Positions 29,584-38,580 are shown, counted from the first letter of the stretch. The stretch is 64,000 nucleotides of DNA from Veillonellaceae bacterium (GCA_022771805.1 JALELM010000003.1:62001-126000), one strand, 5' to 3'. The notes: generated by a model from the letters alone, not told the origin. Numbers and translations: made by a program.

Positions 29584-32500
29584 CTAGACCATCGCCTGTA
29601 CATTCGTCTCGATGAAGTCGATCTCTTTTTGATCCAGCTTGTACTTCGCATACAGCTGCTGATCGATCTCCGCCACCGACCGGCTCCAATCAATATCCGA
29701 TTGCGCCGTGAAATCCTGCCTGGGGACATTTTTCCAGGTCGGTTTGTTATTATCTTGAGTTACCTTCATTGTACCGAGCATCACGCGAGCAAATTTAGTC
29801 TTTATGTATTTCAGAAGCGCCTCGGCCTCTTTTTTTGTCGCCAGCGTACCGATTGCAATAAAGGTCTGCGTATACCCGATCAGGGGTTCCCCGATCAGGG
29901 GTTCCCCGATCAGGGGTGTGCTCAAACACTCTCCTAATGCCCCGGAACCGTTGGATTTCGGAACCAAAACCTTGTATCGCTCCAAAACAGTATCGGCAGC
30001 AAGGAATTTTCGCCGTATATAGCGGATTTCGCGCTTTCCTCCGATCAATCCCAAAATTCCTACGTCACCTTTTTCTTTATATGTGTGGAATGCAGGAATA
30101 TTTGTTAAGGCATTTGTTTTTAGCCTCTGATCCTTTCCGTTGCTACTGATCCGCTCCTTTGCTTCCGGATATTCCGCATACAATGCCTCTAAATCGTATT
30201 TCGTTTGCATGTAAACTTCATCCATCAAACTGACAAAGCCTGGCGTAACCACCTTGCGATATATTCCCTGTAACTCTTGATATGCCAAGAACGTTCCGAT
30301 CGCCCCAAAATCAGACTTTTTATCACGATACGTAATAGCTACTCCGCCTTTTATATCCGTATCCGCAAATACTTTACTACTGTCCGCCTCATAAAATGCA
30401 ACTTTTAAGTGCGGATCTTGTAGCATCTTTTCATTCCAAACTTTAGGTGTTGCGCCAGCATTGAATAAGAACCTCGCCGGAGTAATTAAGCACACCTTGT
30501 CCGCCAATTTGTACGCCGCGTCCATAAAAAGATTGTACACCGGCAGCGCATAATTCGGATTATCTCCCCGGCTTTGTTCCTGGTACGGCGGGTTACCGAT
30601 GACGATGTCAAATTTCATATCTTTTCCCCATTCCTGTCTGATGACTTGCGCTACATTTCCTGCGACCGCCGCATCGGTCAGATCCCGCTTGGTAATATGT
30701 GTATTTGCCGCTTCCCGGCGATTACCGTACACATAGCTGCGGACGATCCGATAGGTAATTTCCGTCGGTGCGCAGGCATAGATCTGCTTTGCGAGGATGT
30801 GGCGGATGCGCTCCTCTTCATTCGGGATGATCTCCGCCAGCCCCTGATACAGCCGCTTTCCCGCTTCCGCGAGGAACAGTCCGCTCTTCGTGTGCATGTC
30901 CAGGATGCGGATGTCTTTGTTTCGGAAAATATGCGGATCATGTGCTTCCAGCGTGTCGAGCAGCTGCTGCACCACGTGCCGCGGTGTATAGATCTGATTG
31001 GTCTTTTGCGGTGGGATATAGCTGAAGATGTCCGTCCCGCTGTCCGACCGGAAGTAGTCGGCGACTTCGTTGCGTTTGTGCATAAACTCCTGCACGGACG
31101 CATCGAATACTGCACCGTTAAAAAAGCCGGGGTAGGTCTTGGTACTGCCGTCTTCCTCTTCCACGGTGAAACCGTCGCGCAGAATGCGGAATTCCGCCAA
31201 AGTAATACCGGTCAGTTCTTCAAATACGTCCGCCGGTATTTTTTCATCAAAATTTGCCAAGCGGATATCTTCATCGCCATAGGCCATGAGGCAGGCGGAA
31301 ATCGCCCGGGCGAAACCGCGCAAGTGACTGCGCACTTCGTCTTCCGTTTCTTTTTTCTTCTGCTGTTCCTTATCTTCCAGCGGTTGGCGGGCGATATGTT
31401 CCTGTGCAGCCTGTACGGCCTGCCGCCTTTCTTCTGCCAATATGGCTGCTGCTTCTCGTTCCGCCTGTTCCTGCTTTTGTTCTATTTCCTCCCGTACGAT
31501 CGGCGAGGGCGCATTTTTCTTTTCTTCATCATAACGCGCCCGGATTTTCGCAATACTCGACCGATAGTCGCGAACCGGATCCGCCAAGCGTGCCGTAAGT
31601 TTCTTTTGCGCCGCTTCCCGAATACGGTTCGTCCTTTTTTGCGTCAGCTCCTCGGCATGGCGCAAGTTATCCAGGCCGGGCGCAATCCGCTCCTGCATTT
31701 CTTTTTTTACAAGCAATTCGACCGTTTTTTGGACGGCCGCTTCTTCCGTCGCTTGTGCTTCCGCCCGCTCCTCCGGCGTGCGTGCACTCGGATCCTCCGC
31801 TGCACGGATCCGCGTAGTCGGGCTTCCCTCGACGATCGCGCGGATTTCCTCGACCGCTTCGGGCGCATAGATCAGTTCTCCGAAGGTCGCTTGTGTCTTT
31901 TGTGTAACGATCTCATCGGGAATACGGACATTCCCTTCTTCATCCAGCGAGACCGGGCGCACGGTAACGGGTACCTGCGCATCCCGCACACGAAATTCGT
32001 TCGTCTTGGCAACCTGCGTTCGCTCAAGGATCTGCCGGATCTCTTCCGGTGCATGGAAAATATTCGCCACATTGGCAAACAGCATATTATTCATAAAGCC
32101 GCAGCGCACAACTTCCCGCGCAGCGATCCGCTGCGGCAGGATCAGCACCTCGTCCATATCCAGTTCCAGCATCGTGCCGGCTTCATCTTCCGCCACGACC
32201 GGGAAGAAATTCAGCACGCGCTCGACATTTCTCCGGCGTGCGCCCTCGCTTTCCTGTGTCGTGCCGCTGCAAAGACCGTTGGCAAATTCGTCAAAGAGTT
32301 TCAGCGTGCGCTCCGGCGCAAAGTCGAAGACATAGGCATGCTGTTTGGCGAAGCTTTGGCCGTCCCGCACCCGATTGTACGGACTCTGCGCGCGAAATGC
32401 CGCTTGGAAATAGAGGGCCGGCGACTGGATATTGCTGAGCATGAGGACGCCCGTCCATTCCGGCACGGTGACTCCGGTCGTCAATTGGCCGACGGAGAGC

Positions 32501-34107
32501 GTAATCGTGCGTTCATTTTGCGCGATGGCCCGGCGCACACGTTGCAGGCTGGTGCCGACCTGCTCATTGTCGGTCGCTTCGTCATGGTCACTGCGCTCGC
32601 CCGTTTCATCGACTTCATCCAGGCTGCGCCCGTCGCCGGCTGCGAGGACTATTTCATATCGGCTGAAGAAGGGATGCGACCGCAGCATTTGCTCCAAGGC
32701 TTTGGCTCCCGCCACCCGCGGCAAGAGCCAGAAGGTATGCGCCAGCGATTCCCGATACATTTCCGAACCGAACGGGTAATGTTTCTCGCAAAGATTGTCC
32801 AGGAACAGTCGCACTTCCTCTTCATGGACGAAGTGACCGTTCTCTTTTGTACGGAACAATTCCGTGAAACTGAAACCGTAAGCGACACGACCGTATTTCT
32901 CGAGTTCAATTCCCTCATCGATCCGATTGCGGATATCCGTGCTGATCTGGTAGCTGAAGAGGTGCATTTGCGGCATATCGGCGTAGGGGTTTTCATCCCC
33001 GTCGCGCTGCTCCCGTTCCCATGCTGCTTTGGCTTCCTGCTCATCCATGTAGGTCCAGTTAAAAATGTGCTCCGCAGCGAATTTCCCGTGCTGCAACGCT
33101 TTGAACGGCGTGCCGGACAGGTGCAGCGTAAAATCCCGCCGGATCTTGTCGAAGGCTTTTTCCGTTCGCATCGTGTCAATGCCCTCATGTGCTTCGTCGA
33201 TGATGAGAATATCCCAGTGCAGTTCGGCCAACCATTCCAGTTTGTCATGCTTGCCGCCGAACACCTTGGCACCTTTCAGGTCTTGGAGCGAAACAAAAGC
33301 AATCATGCCGACAGTATCGATATCCGTTTCCTCGCACGCCAGCATTTCAACATATTGGTCCCGGCTCATGCTGCCCGTTCCGGCTTCCTGCGCATCACTG
33401 ACAAAGAAGTAGCGTCTTCCCTCCGACCGCGGCTCTCCGTTTTCCGCCGGCGCCACAAAGCGCAGGAAATCTGTATGCCATGAGTCGGCGATGGCGGGGC
33501 GATTCGTCACGATGAGTACATTGCGGGCGTCCGTTTCCTTGACAAAATCATAGGCGCTCAGCGTCTTACCGAAGCGGGGCTTGGCATTCCACAAAAATTC
33601 GATCGGTGCCGCATCCTCTCCCCGTTCCATTGCTTCCCGCCGTGCCAGGTATGCCTGCAACGTTTTCTGTACGGCGGTTTCCTGCTCCGGTCGCAAGACA
33701 TATCTCCAACCCTTGCCCGTTTGCGCTTCAGCGTAGTCGCCGTTGATAAAATGGCGCGTCAGTTTTTCCGCATCTTCTGGGTGGCCGTTGAAATAGAACC
33801 ATTCCCGGGCGCTGCCGAATTCCCCGCGCTGATGACCGTGCAACTCCAAAAAACCGTGCAAAGCGGTGTCATGGAAGGCCGTACCGTCCCGACGAACCGC
33901 ATCACAAGAAAACAAAATATCCGGAACCAGCCCGACCGTTCCCGTTTGTTCGCGTATCCTGTCCTCGACACGCTGCTCCGTGATCCCGATTTTTATATAG
34001 CCGCTGTGCTTCGGTGATTCCGGCAAGGTATAGGCATAAATCTTCTTCGGTCTGTCCGAGATCGTCGGTTTGAATAGTTGCTTATCTGTCGCTTTTCCCA
34101 TCCGCAT
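29584..34107 (-). CDS. fused restriction-modification-like protein: GIY-YIG/T5orf172-like domain, DEAH helicase, Eco57I-type NPPY methylase
   Basis: 1507 aa. Residues about 22-110 resemble T5orf172/GIY-YIG nucleases (YAYTLPESP, GYIKIGITEQ with R50, and REWFYF). A superfamily 2 motor follows: Walker A-like NAKPRFGKT (174-182), IIDEAH (302-307), SGTP (331-334) and an ALYFQAAFRAQSP motif VI. A charged helical coupler spans roughly 780-940. A gamma-type N6-adenine methylase comes next, with motif-X QIYTPRHVV, motif I ILDMHTKSGLFLAEA and catalytic GNPPY (Asn1172). The C-terminal ~330 residues are probably target recognition. The start at 34107 has GGAGG 6 nt upstream and overlaps the partner gene by 26 nt. 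Likely phage defence; the exact class is not certain. Confidence 0.85.
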   Translation of the reverse strand: MRMGKATDKQLFKPTISDRPKKIYAYTLPESPKHSGYIKIGITEQRVEDRIREQTGTVGLVPDILFSCDAVRRDGTAFHDTALHGFLELHGHQRGEFGSAREWFYFNGHPEDAEKLTRHFINGDYAEAQTGKGWRYVLRPEQETAVQKTLQAYLARREAMERGEDAAPIEFLWNAKPRFGKTLSAYDFVKETDARNVLIVTNRPAIADSWHTDFLRFVAPAENGEPRSEGRRYFFVSDAQEAGTGSMSRDQYVEMLACEETDIDTVGMIAFVSLQDLKGAKVFGGKHDKLEWLAELHWDILIIDEAHEGIDTMRTEKAFDKIRRDFTLHLSGTPFKALQHGKFAAEHIFNWTYMDEQEAKAAWEREQRDGDENPYADMPQMHLFSYQISTDIRNRIDEGIELEKYGRVAYGFSFTELFRTKENGHFVHEEEVRLFLDNLCEKHYPFGSEMYRESLAHTFWLLPRVAGAKALEQMLRSHPFFSRYEIVLAAGDGRSLDEVDETGERSDHDEATDNEQVGTSLQRVRRAIAQNERTITLSVGQLTTGVTVPEWTGVLMLSNIQSPALYFQAAFRAQSPYNRVRDGQSFAKQHAYVFDFAPERTLKLFDEFANGLCSGTTQESEGARRRNVERVLNFFPVVAEDEAGTMLELDMDEVLILPQRIAAREVVRCGFMNNMLFANVANIFHAPEEIRQILERTQVAKTNEFRVRDAQVPVTVRPVSLDEEGNVRIPDEIVTQKTQATFGELIYAPEAVEEIRAIVEGSPTTRIRAAEDPSARTPEERAEAQATEEAAVQKTVELLVKKEMQERIAPGLDNLRHAEELTQKRTNRIREAAQKKLTARLADPVRDYRSSIAKIRARYDEEKKNAPSPIVREEIEQKQEQAEREAAAILAEERRQAVQAAQEHIARQPLEDKEQQKKKETEDEVRSHLRGFARAISACLMAYGDEDIRLANFDEKIPADVFEELTGITLAEFRILRDGFTVEEEDGSTKTYPGFFNGAVFDASVQEFMHKRNEVADYFRSDSGTDIFSYIPPQKTNQIYTPRHVVQQLLDTLEAHDPHIFRNKDIRILDMHTKSGLFLAEAGKRLYQGLAEIIPNEEERIRHILAKQIYACAPTEITYRIVRSYVYGNRREAANTHITKRDLTDAAVAGNVAQVIRQEWGKDMKFDIVIGNPPYQEQSRGDNPNYALPVYNLFMDAAYKLADKVCLITPARFLFNAGATPKVWNEKMLQDPHLKVAFYEADSSKVFADTDIKGGVAITYRDKKSDFGAIGTFLAYQELQGIYRKVVTPGFVSLMDEVYMQTKYDLEALYAEYPEAKERISSNGKDQRLKTNALTNIPAFHTYKEKGDVGILGLIGGKREIRYIRRKFLAADTVLERYKVLVPKSNGSGALGECLSTPLIGEPLIGEPLIGYTQTFIAIGTLATKKEAEALLKYIKTKFARVMLGTMKVTQDNNKPTWKNVPRQDFTAQSDIDWSRSVAEIDQQLYAKYKLDQKEIDFIETNVQAMV
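29875..29917. repeat. 15-bp tandem repeat (about 3 copies) inside the methylase/recognition region
   Basis: The unit CCCGATCAGGGGTTC occurs at 29875, 29890 and, nearly complete, at 29905. It encodes the peptide repeat LIGEP-LIGEP-LIGY on the minus strand. Copy-number change would keep the reading frame while adding or removing five residues. Confidence 0.95.
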
Positions 34108-34921
34108 GGTATTCCTCCATTTCTTCCCGATACACATCACATATCGCCGTCTCGATATAGCGGTACACCGGCTGCGCCGTCGGCTCTTCTGCCGCAGTCT
34201 CTGCCAAGTCGAACAACGTCGTCTGTTGCCACACCGGTCGTGCCTTGTGCCGATAGCCTGCCGGCTGCGTCACCCGCTGAAAAACATCTTCCAGACTGTG
34301 CTCCGTACGCGTCACCCGCGCCATTTTGCGTCGACTTTTTTCGGTATTCAGCCGCCACTCGCTCAGCACGATATCCTTTCCGTCCGGCGCTTTGCGCGTA
34401 AGAAAGTCCCCCAGAGCAATGTTCACACTGATGATTTTCATCGCACTTTTTTCTACATTGGCCCGAACTTTCTTGCCGAGCTGCATCGCCACATTCCGGT
34501 ATTCATCATGAAATACCTGATACAGATTCATACTGCACAGCTGCACATTATCTTCCAACAATTCAATACCGTACAAAGTGGAAAGGGCTACCAGCGCAGC
34601 GCTTTCATAACGAGTCAGGTCGTTACCGTACGCTTCGCGTATCTTCTCCAACCGCCGTTTCAAGATCTCGACCAAAAACACCCCTTCACCGACGGACGGC
34701 TCCAACACACGAGTATCGATCTGTATAATATCCTCCTGTAAGCCGGGCTGATCGATCATTTTATGGACAATGCTTCGCGGGGTAAACACCTCACCGTGCT
34801 GACGTACACGATGCTTGCTCTTGATCAGCAGTTCGTCCGTTTTCGCGGCGCTCTCTATGCGTGCCGAGCGCTTCGGCTTTGCGGCTGCTGCCTGCTTATG
34901 CTTCTGTTCCTTGCTGTCCAT
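34082..34921 (-). CDS. N6-methylase-like partner protein lacking the NPPY motif
   Basis: 279 aa starting MDSKEQKHK, with AGGAGG 6 nt before the ATG. After a basic N-terminus come EVFTPRSIVHKM (44-55) and a SAM-binding motif I LEPSVGEGVFLVEIL (73-87), then YGIELLEDNV (117-126) as in N6-adenine methylases. After NIALGDFL (167-174), where a (D/N)PPY motif would be expected, the sequence reads DIVLSEWRLN instead. The C-terminus is unlike methylases. It overlaps the 1507-aa gene and is co-transcribed first. It may be a SAM-binding or specificity subunit rather than an active enzyme. Confidence 0.8.
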   Translation of the reverse strand: MDSKEQKHKQAAAAKPKRSARIESAAKTDELLIKSKHRVRQHGEVFTPRSIVHKMIDQPGLQEDIIQIDTRVLEPSVGEGVFLVEILKRRLEKIREAYGNDLTRYESAALVALSTLYGIELLEDNVQLCSMNLYQVFHDEYRNVAMQLGKKVRANVEKSAMKIISVNIALGDFLTRKAPDGKDIVLSEWRLNTEKSRRKMARVTRTEHSLEDVFQRVTQPAGYRHKARPVWQQTTLFDLAETAAEEPTAQPVYRYIETAICDVYREEMEEYHADGKSDR

Positions 34922-34934
34922 GCGTTTCCTCCTA

Positions 34935-34949
34935 ATTATATTGATTATA
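34935..34949 (-). promoter_or_regulatory. candidate -10 elements for the restriction-like operon
   Basis: Two TATAAT hexamers on the minus strand (34949-34944 and 34940-34935) precede the AGGAGG of the partner gene; no convincing -35 is seen. The distal copy leaves the more realistic leader length. The rest of 34922-35106 shows no gene. Confidence 0.45.
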
Positions 34950-35106
34950 TCATTCTCTGCACATGAGCCGCAGCTTTTCCGCCGTTTATTTTTCTCTCCG
35001 CTGCGCCGAAAATGTCTCATTATGTATTTTCCACTGCGGCGAAGTTTCCGACTTCGTTCTTTTTGCTCCCGCTGCCGCGCATTTCCCTTTTCGGCGCAAG
35101 AAAAAA

Positions 35107-35122
35107 CCTCCCCGCAGGGAGG
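35107..35122 (-). terminator. intrinsic terminator of the aminotransferase/HcxA-like operon
   Basis: CCTCCC/GGGAGG stem with a short GCGG-containing loop, followed on the minus strand by TTTTTTCTT, 7 nt after the stop at 35130. Confidence 0.8.
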
Positions 35123-35129
35123 CTTGTGT

Positions 35130-36296
35130 TTATTTCAAGATATCCGCTAAACGCGCGATGCCTTCACGGATGCGCGAGGGATCGACTGCGGAGAAGTTCA
35201 GCCGCATGAAGCGGTCCTGCTTGCTGTTCGGGAAGAAGCCGTCACCCGGCACGAACGCGACATCCGCTTGCAGGGCGCGCTCAAAGGCGGCGCGGGCGCT
35301 CGTGCCTTCCGGCAGTGTCGCCCAGGTGAACAGGCCGCCTTGCGGGTGCGTGAAGTGTACGGCCGCCGGGAAAAACTCTTCCATGGCAGCCAGCATCGTA
35401 TCCCGCCGTTCACGGTAAACGGCGACATTTCTCGCCACCTGCGCCGCAAAGTCGCAGCGTTGCAGGTACAATGCCGCAATGCGTTGCGTGAGTGAGGACG
35501 GCGCGAGATCCATGCTTTGGCGCAGGTTGTCCGCCGCATTTACGATTTCCGTGCGGGCGAGCAGCCAGCCGAGTCGCATGCCCGGCGAAAGCGTTTTCGA
35601 GAAGGTGCCGAGATAGATGACATTACCCTCCGTGTCGAGTTCCCAAAGCGACGGCAGGTGTTCCCCTTCGTAGCGGAGGTCGCCGTACGGGCTGTCCTCA
35701 ACGACGGGCACGTCATAGCGCGCGGCGATTTCCAGCAAGGCTTGGCGGCGCGCAAGTGACCAGCAGATCCCGGTCGGGTTCTGGAAGTCGGGAATGACGT
35801 AGATAAAACGGATGCTGTCGTCCGTGCGCAGCGCTTCTTCCAAGGCTTCGGGAATCATCCCCTCTTCGTCCGTTGCAATTTCCCGGAATTTCGGCATTTG
35901 CAGCGCAAACGCCTGGATGGCGCCGAGGTAGGACGGGCTTTCCATCGCTACGGTTGCGCCCGGTTCCAGGAACATCCGCGCGACGAGGTCGAGCCCCTGT
36001 TGCGAGCCGTTGGTGACGAGGATATCGTCCGCACGCGGCGTTTTTCCGTGACTGCCGACGATTGCCGCAATGGCTTCACGCAGGGGCGCATGGCCGCGCG
36101 AAGGGCCGTATTGCAGTGCCGCCACGCCGTCCGTACGCATGACTTCCGCCTGCATTTCCGTCAGTTCCGCTACCGGAAATGTTTCCGCCGCCGGCAAGCC
36201 GCCGGCAAAGGAGATGACTTCCGGCCGCGCCGTCAGTTTCAGCAAGAGGCCGATGTCCGACGGTTTCAATATGTCATAAACAGGTGCCGTACGCAT
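35130..36296 (-). CDS. PLP-dependent aminotransferase (2-aminoadipate/MocR-type class I/II fold)
   Basis: 388 aa. ISFAGGLPAAETFP, LQYGPSRGHAPLREAIA, NGSQQGLDLVARMF, PDFQNPTG and the PLP lysine in GTFSKTLSPGMRLGW define the LysN/MocR-like aminotransferase group without the GntR DNA-binding domain. Substrate could be 2-aminoadipate, branched-chain or aromatic amino acids. The ATG directly follows the stop of the HcxA-like gene, so the pair is probably one functional unit interconverting amino, oxo and possibly hydroxy acids. Confidence 0.85.
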   Translation of the reverse strand: MRTAPVYDILKPSDIGLLLKLTARPEVISFAGGLPAAETFPVAELTEMQAEVMRTDGVAALQYGPSRGHAPLREAIAAIVGSHGKTPRADDILVTNGSQQGLDLVARMFLEPGATVAMESPSYLGAIQAFALQMPKFREIATDEEGMIPEALEEALRTDDSIRFIYVIPDFQNPTGICWSLARRQALLEIAARYDVPVVEDSPYGDLRYEGEHLPSLWELDTEGNVIYLGTFSKTLSPGMRLGWLLARTEIVNAADNLRQSMDLAPSSLTQRIAALYLQRCDFAAQVARNVAVYRERRDTMLAAMEEFFPAAVHFTHPQGGLFTWATLPEGTSARAAFERALQADVAFVPGDGFFPNSKQDRFMRLNFSAVDPSRIREGIARLADILK

Positions 36297-37385
36297 TTAT
36301 TCCGCCTCCTTCCGTGCCGCATCGTAGTCTTCCAATGCCAAGATCGCTTTCCGGAGCATGTCTTCGGTCACTTGATACGGCAACACGTTCAAATCGTAGG
36401 TCGTGACGGCTTTCGCCAGAACCGGGTCGAGTTCTTCGACACTCGCATCGAGATCCGCCAGCGAAGTCGGCAGTCCCATGCCGCGATGGAAGCGGTACAG
36501 TCGCTCGAATTCTTCCTGCTGACCGTCGACGAGAAGGAGAATCAACACGCCGTAGGAGACGATTTCGCCGTGCATATGCCCCGTTTCCACGGCGGGCAAT
36601 TCGACGAGGCCGTAGGTCAGGGAGTGCGCGATCGCGGAATTGTAGTCCGGATCGAGGAATACGGAAGCGAAGCCGGTGCTGACGATGCAGTTCAACACGG
36701 TCTCGCGCAATTCCGGCGTGACTTCGTTGCGCAGGCAGCTTTGGTAGCCGGCAATGGCGGCATTCTGCAGCGGAGCCGCGCACATACCGCTGATGCATAC
36801 GCCGAGTTCGTTTCCGTGCCCGATATCGCGACCGCGTGCGGACAGGCGGCTTTCGTAGTATTTCGCCAACGAGTCGCCGATGCCCGCCCAAAGGTATTTC
36901 GCCGGCGCTTCGGCAATGATGCCTTCATGAATGAATGTATGTACGGGCGGCTGATTTACATCGAAGGCGGCATCGAAGCGATGATCTTCCTTGTAGACCG
37001 CCGCAATGCTGGTAACCGCCGCGCAGGTCGAGGCCAGTGTCGGAAAGGTGAAAAACGGTTTGCCCGTTTTGCCGGCGACAATTTTCACCGTGTCGATCGC
37101 CTTACCGCCGCCCACGGCAAACAGCATATCCGCCTCCGCCACTTCCGGCATATCCTGCAGACGTTGCGCTCCGGCAAAGGAGCATTCTTTCCCGTATACG
37201 AAACGGCCGGTGCAAACCAAATCCGTCTCCTTCAACGCCGCCGCCAGCGCGGGCCACGCCTTGCTCAATGCGGTCTCCCCGCCGAGTACTGCGACTTTTC
37301 GCCCGAACGGACGACAAATTGTACCGATCTCCCGGTATACCTCGGCACCGCCGATGCTGTAACCCGGAATTTTCACTGTGTACAT
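36297..37385 (-). CDS. iron-containing alcohol dehydrogenase family, HcxA (YbdH)-like
   Basis: 362 aa. NAD(P) site VGGGKAIDTVKIVA, substrate-region TLASTCAAVTSIAAVY, LWAGIGDSLAKYYESR, and metal-site histidines in NSAIAHSLTYG and TGHMHGEIVSYG. The pattern LAGIGDTLAKWYE / ATCAAWTPLSVWY of E. coli HcxA, a 2-oxoacid (hydroxycarboxylate) oxidoreductase, is recognisably shared, more than that of glycerol dehydrogenase. Start MYTVKIPG at 37385 follows GGAGG. Served by an excellent promoter at 37471-37499. Confidence 0.8.
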   Translation of the reverse strand: MYTVKIPGYSIGGAEVYREIGTICRPFGRKVAVLGGETALSKAWPALAAALKETDLVCTGRFVYGKECSFAGAQRLQDMPEVAEADMLFAVGGGKAIDTVKIVAGKTGKPFFTFPTLASTCAAVTSIAAVYKEDHRFDAAFDVNQPPVHTFIHEGIIAEAPAKYLWAGIGDSLAKYYESRLSARGRDIGHGNELGVCISGMCAAPLQNAAIAGYQSCLRNEVTPELRETVLNCIVSTGFASVFLDPDYNSAIAHSLTYGLVELPAVETGHMHGEIVSYGVLILLLVDGQQEEFERLYRFHRGMGLPTSLADLDASVEELDPVLAKAVTTYDLNVLPYQVTEDMLRKAILALEDYDAARKEAE

Positions 37386-37470
37386 ACAATCGCCTCCTAT
37401 GGTTTCCATACTCTCGTGCAGGTAATAAAAATCGCCTTGCGGCGGTAGTATTCCTGTAGGTATTTTTGCT

Positions 37471-37499
37471 ATTGTAACACCAACACCCGCATACGTCAA
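37471..37499 (-). promoter_or_regulatory. sigma-70-type promoter of the HcxA-like/aminotransferase operon
   Basis: Minus strand TTGACG (37499-37494), 17-nt spacer, TACAAT (37476-37471), about 85 nt upstream of the ATG. Confidence 0.8.
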
Positions 37500-37617
37500 C
37501 GCAAGTTTTGTTTGAAAACCCGCTTTTCTCCGCTTTCGTGCGCTTTTATTGCCGAATTCTTATCGCGTTCACAGAGAGCCGGCGATGCAGGAATTGCGCG
37601 ATCGGCCGCACGTACAC

Positions 37618-37653
37618 AAAAAGCCCTGCCGCGTAAAAGCGAAAGGGCTTTTT
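37618..37653. terminator. terminator after ribF
   Basis: AAAAAGCCCT (37618-37627) and AGGGCTTTTT (37644-37653) arms give T tracts on both strands; 6 nt past the ribF stop. It ends the rimP-ribF operon. Confidence 0.85.
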
Positions 37654-37659
37654 CCTGTT

Positions 37660-38580
37660 CTATTCTTCGTTCGGCAAGGGTGCCTGCCGCAAGATTTCCT
37701 GCGCCGCCCGCACATCCGCCGCGATTTGCTCGCGCAATGCTTCCAACGAGGCAAATTTTGTTTCCTGCCGTAAATACGCCACGAAATACGTTCGCAAATT
37801 TTCGCCGTAGATTCTTTTGCCGAAATCCATAATATGCGTTTCCAAACGCTTTTCCACCGCGCCGAAGGTGGGGTTCGTCCCGACATTGGTCACCGCCGGA
37901 TAGCAGCGCCCCTCATACTCGGCAAAAGTCGCATAGACGCCGTTCGCCGGAGCGACACGCCCGCGCGGGAGCGCCATGTTCGCCGTGGGAAAACCGATCG
38001 TCCGCCCGCGCGCCGCGCCGGCAAGCACGGTACCCGCCAGCGACCAGTAGCGGCCGAGCAAACGTGTCACGGTGGCAACATCTCCCCGCAGCAACGCCTG
38101 CCGGATCGCCGTGCTGCTGATCGCGCCGCCGTCTTCTCCCGCCAAGGCCACCACGCTGACGGGTATTCCTTCCCGGCGACCGTAGCGGACGAGGAAATCC
38201 GCATCGCCGGCGGCTGCGGCACCGAAGCGAAAATTCTCCCCGACGACGAAGCCGCGCACGGCGTAGCGCGTCCGCAACTGCGCCAGAAATTCCTCCGGTG
38301 TTTGGGACAGCACTTCGCGTGTCGGCCGCAGCAGGACGATTTCCTTTGCGCCGGCCGCTTCCAAAGCGCGTATTTTTCCCGTCAGCGAAAGCAGATCGCC
38401 GGCATATTCCGCCGGGCGCAACGCGGCCAGCGGCGTGCGCGTGAAAGTCAGCGCCGCCGGCAATGCGCCCTGTTCAGCGGCCAGTTGTTGTGCCGCCGCC
38501 AGCACGGCGCGATGGCCGCGATGTACGCCGTCGAAATTGCCCATGGCCAAGACCGCTTTCGGCCGTTCCTGTTCGTTCAT
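37660..38580 (-). CDS. ribF: bifunctional riboflavin kinase/FAD synthetase RibF
   Basis: 306 aa. N-terminal FMN adenylyltransferase domain (LAMGNFDGVHRGHRAVL, ISSTAIRQALLRGD) and C-terminal flavokinase domain (GRTIGFPTANMALP, YPAVTNVGTNPTF, ETHIMDF). It makes FMN and FAD from riboflavin. Start MNEQERP at 38580 overlaps the truB stop (ATGA). Its place behind truB is common in Firmicutes. Confidence 0.95.
   Translation of the reverse strand: MNEQERPKAVLAMGNFDGVHRGHRAVLAAAQQLAAEQGALPAALTFTRTPLAALRPAEYAGDLLSLTGKIRALEAAGAKEIVLLRPTREVLSQTPEEFLAQLRTRYAVRGFVVGENFRFGAAAAGDADFLVRYGRREGIPVSVVALAGEDGGAISSTAIRQALLRGDVATVTRLLGRYWSLAGTVLAGAARGRTIGFPTANMALPRGRVAPANGVYATFAEYEGRCYPAVTNVGTNPTFGAVEKRLETHIMDFGKRIYGENLRTYFVAYLRQETKFASLEALREQIAADVRAAQEILRQAPLPNEE

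Noticed and set aside
29282-29587. 101-codon plus-strand ORF between the small-ORF promoter and the restriction-like gene
   Set aside because: No ribosome site, no promoter, unnatural composition, and it runs through the candidate small RNA and two terminators.
28169-35020. Integrative element inserted at tRNA-Arg
   Set aside because: No integrase, no repeated tRNA 3' end and no phage or transfer genes were found; the region is better called an accessory locus.
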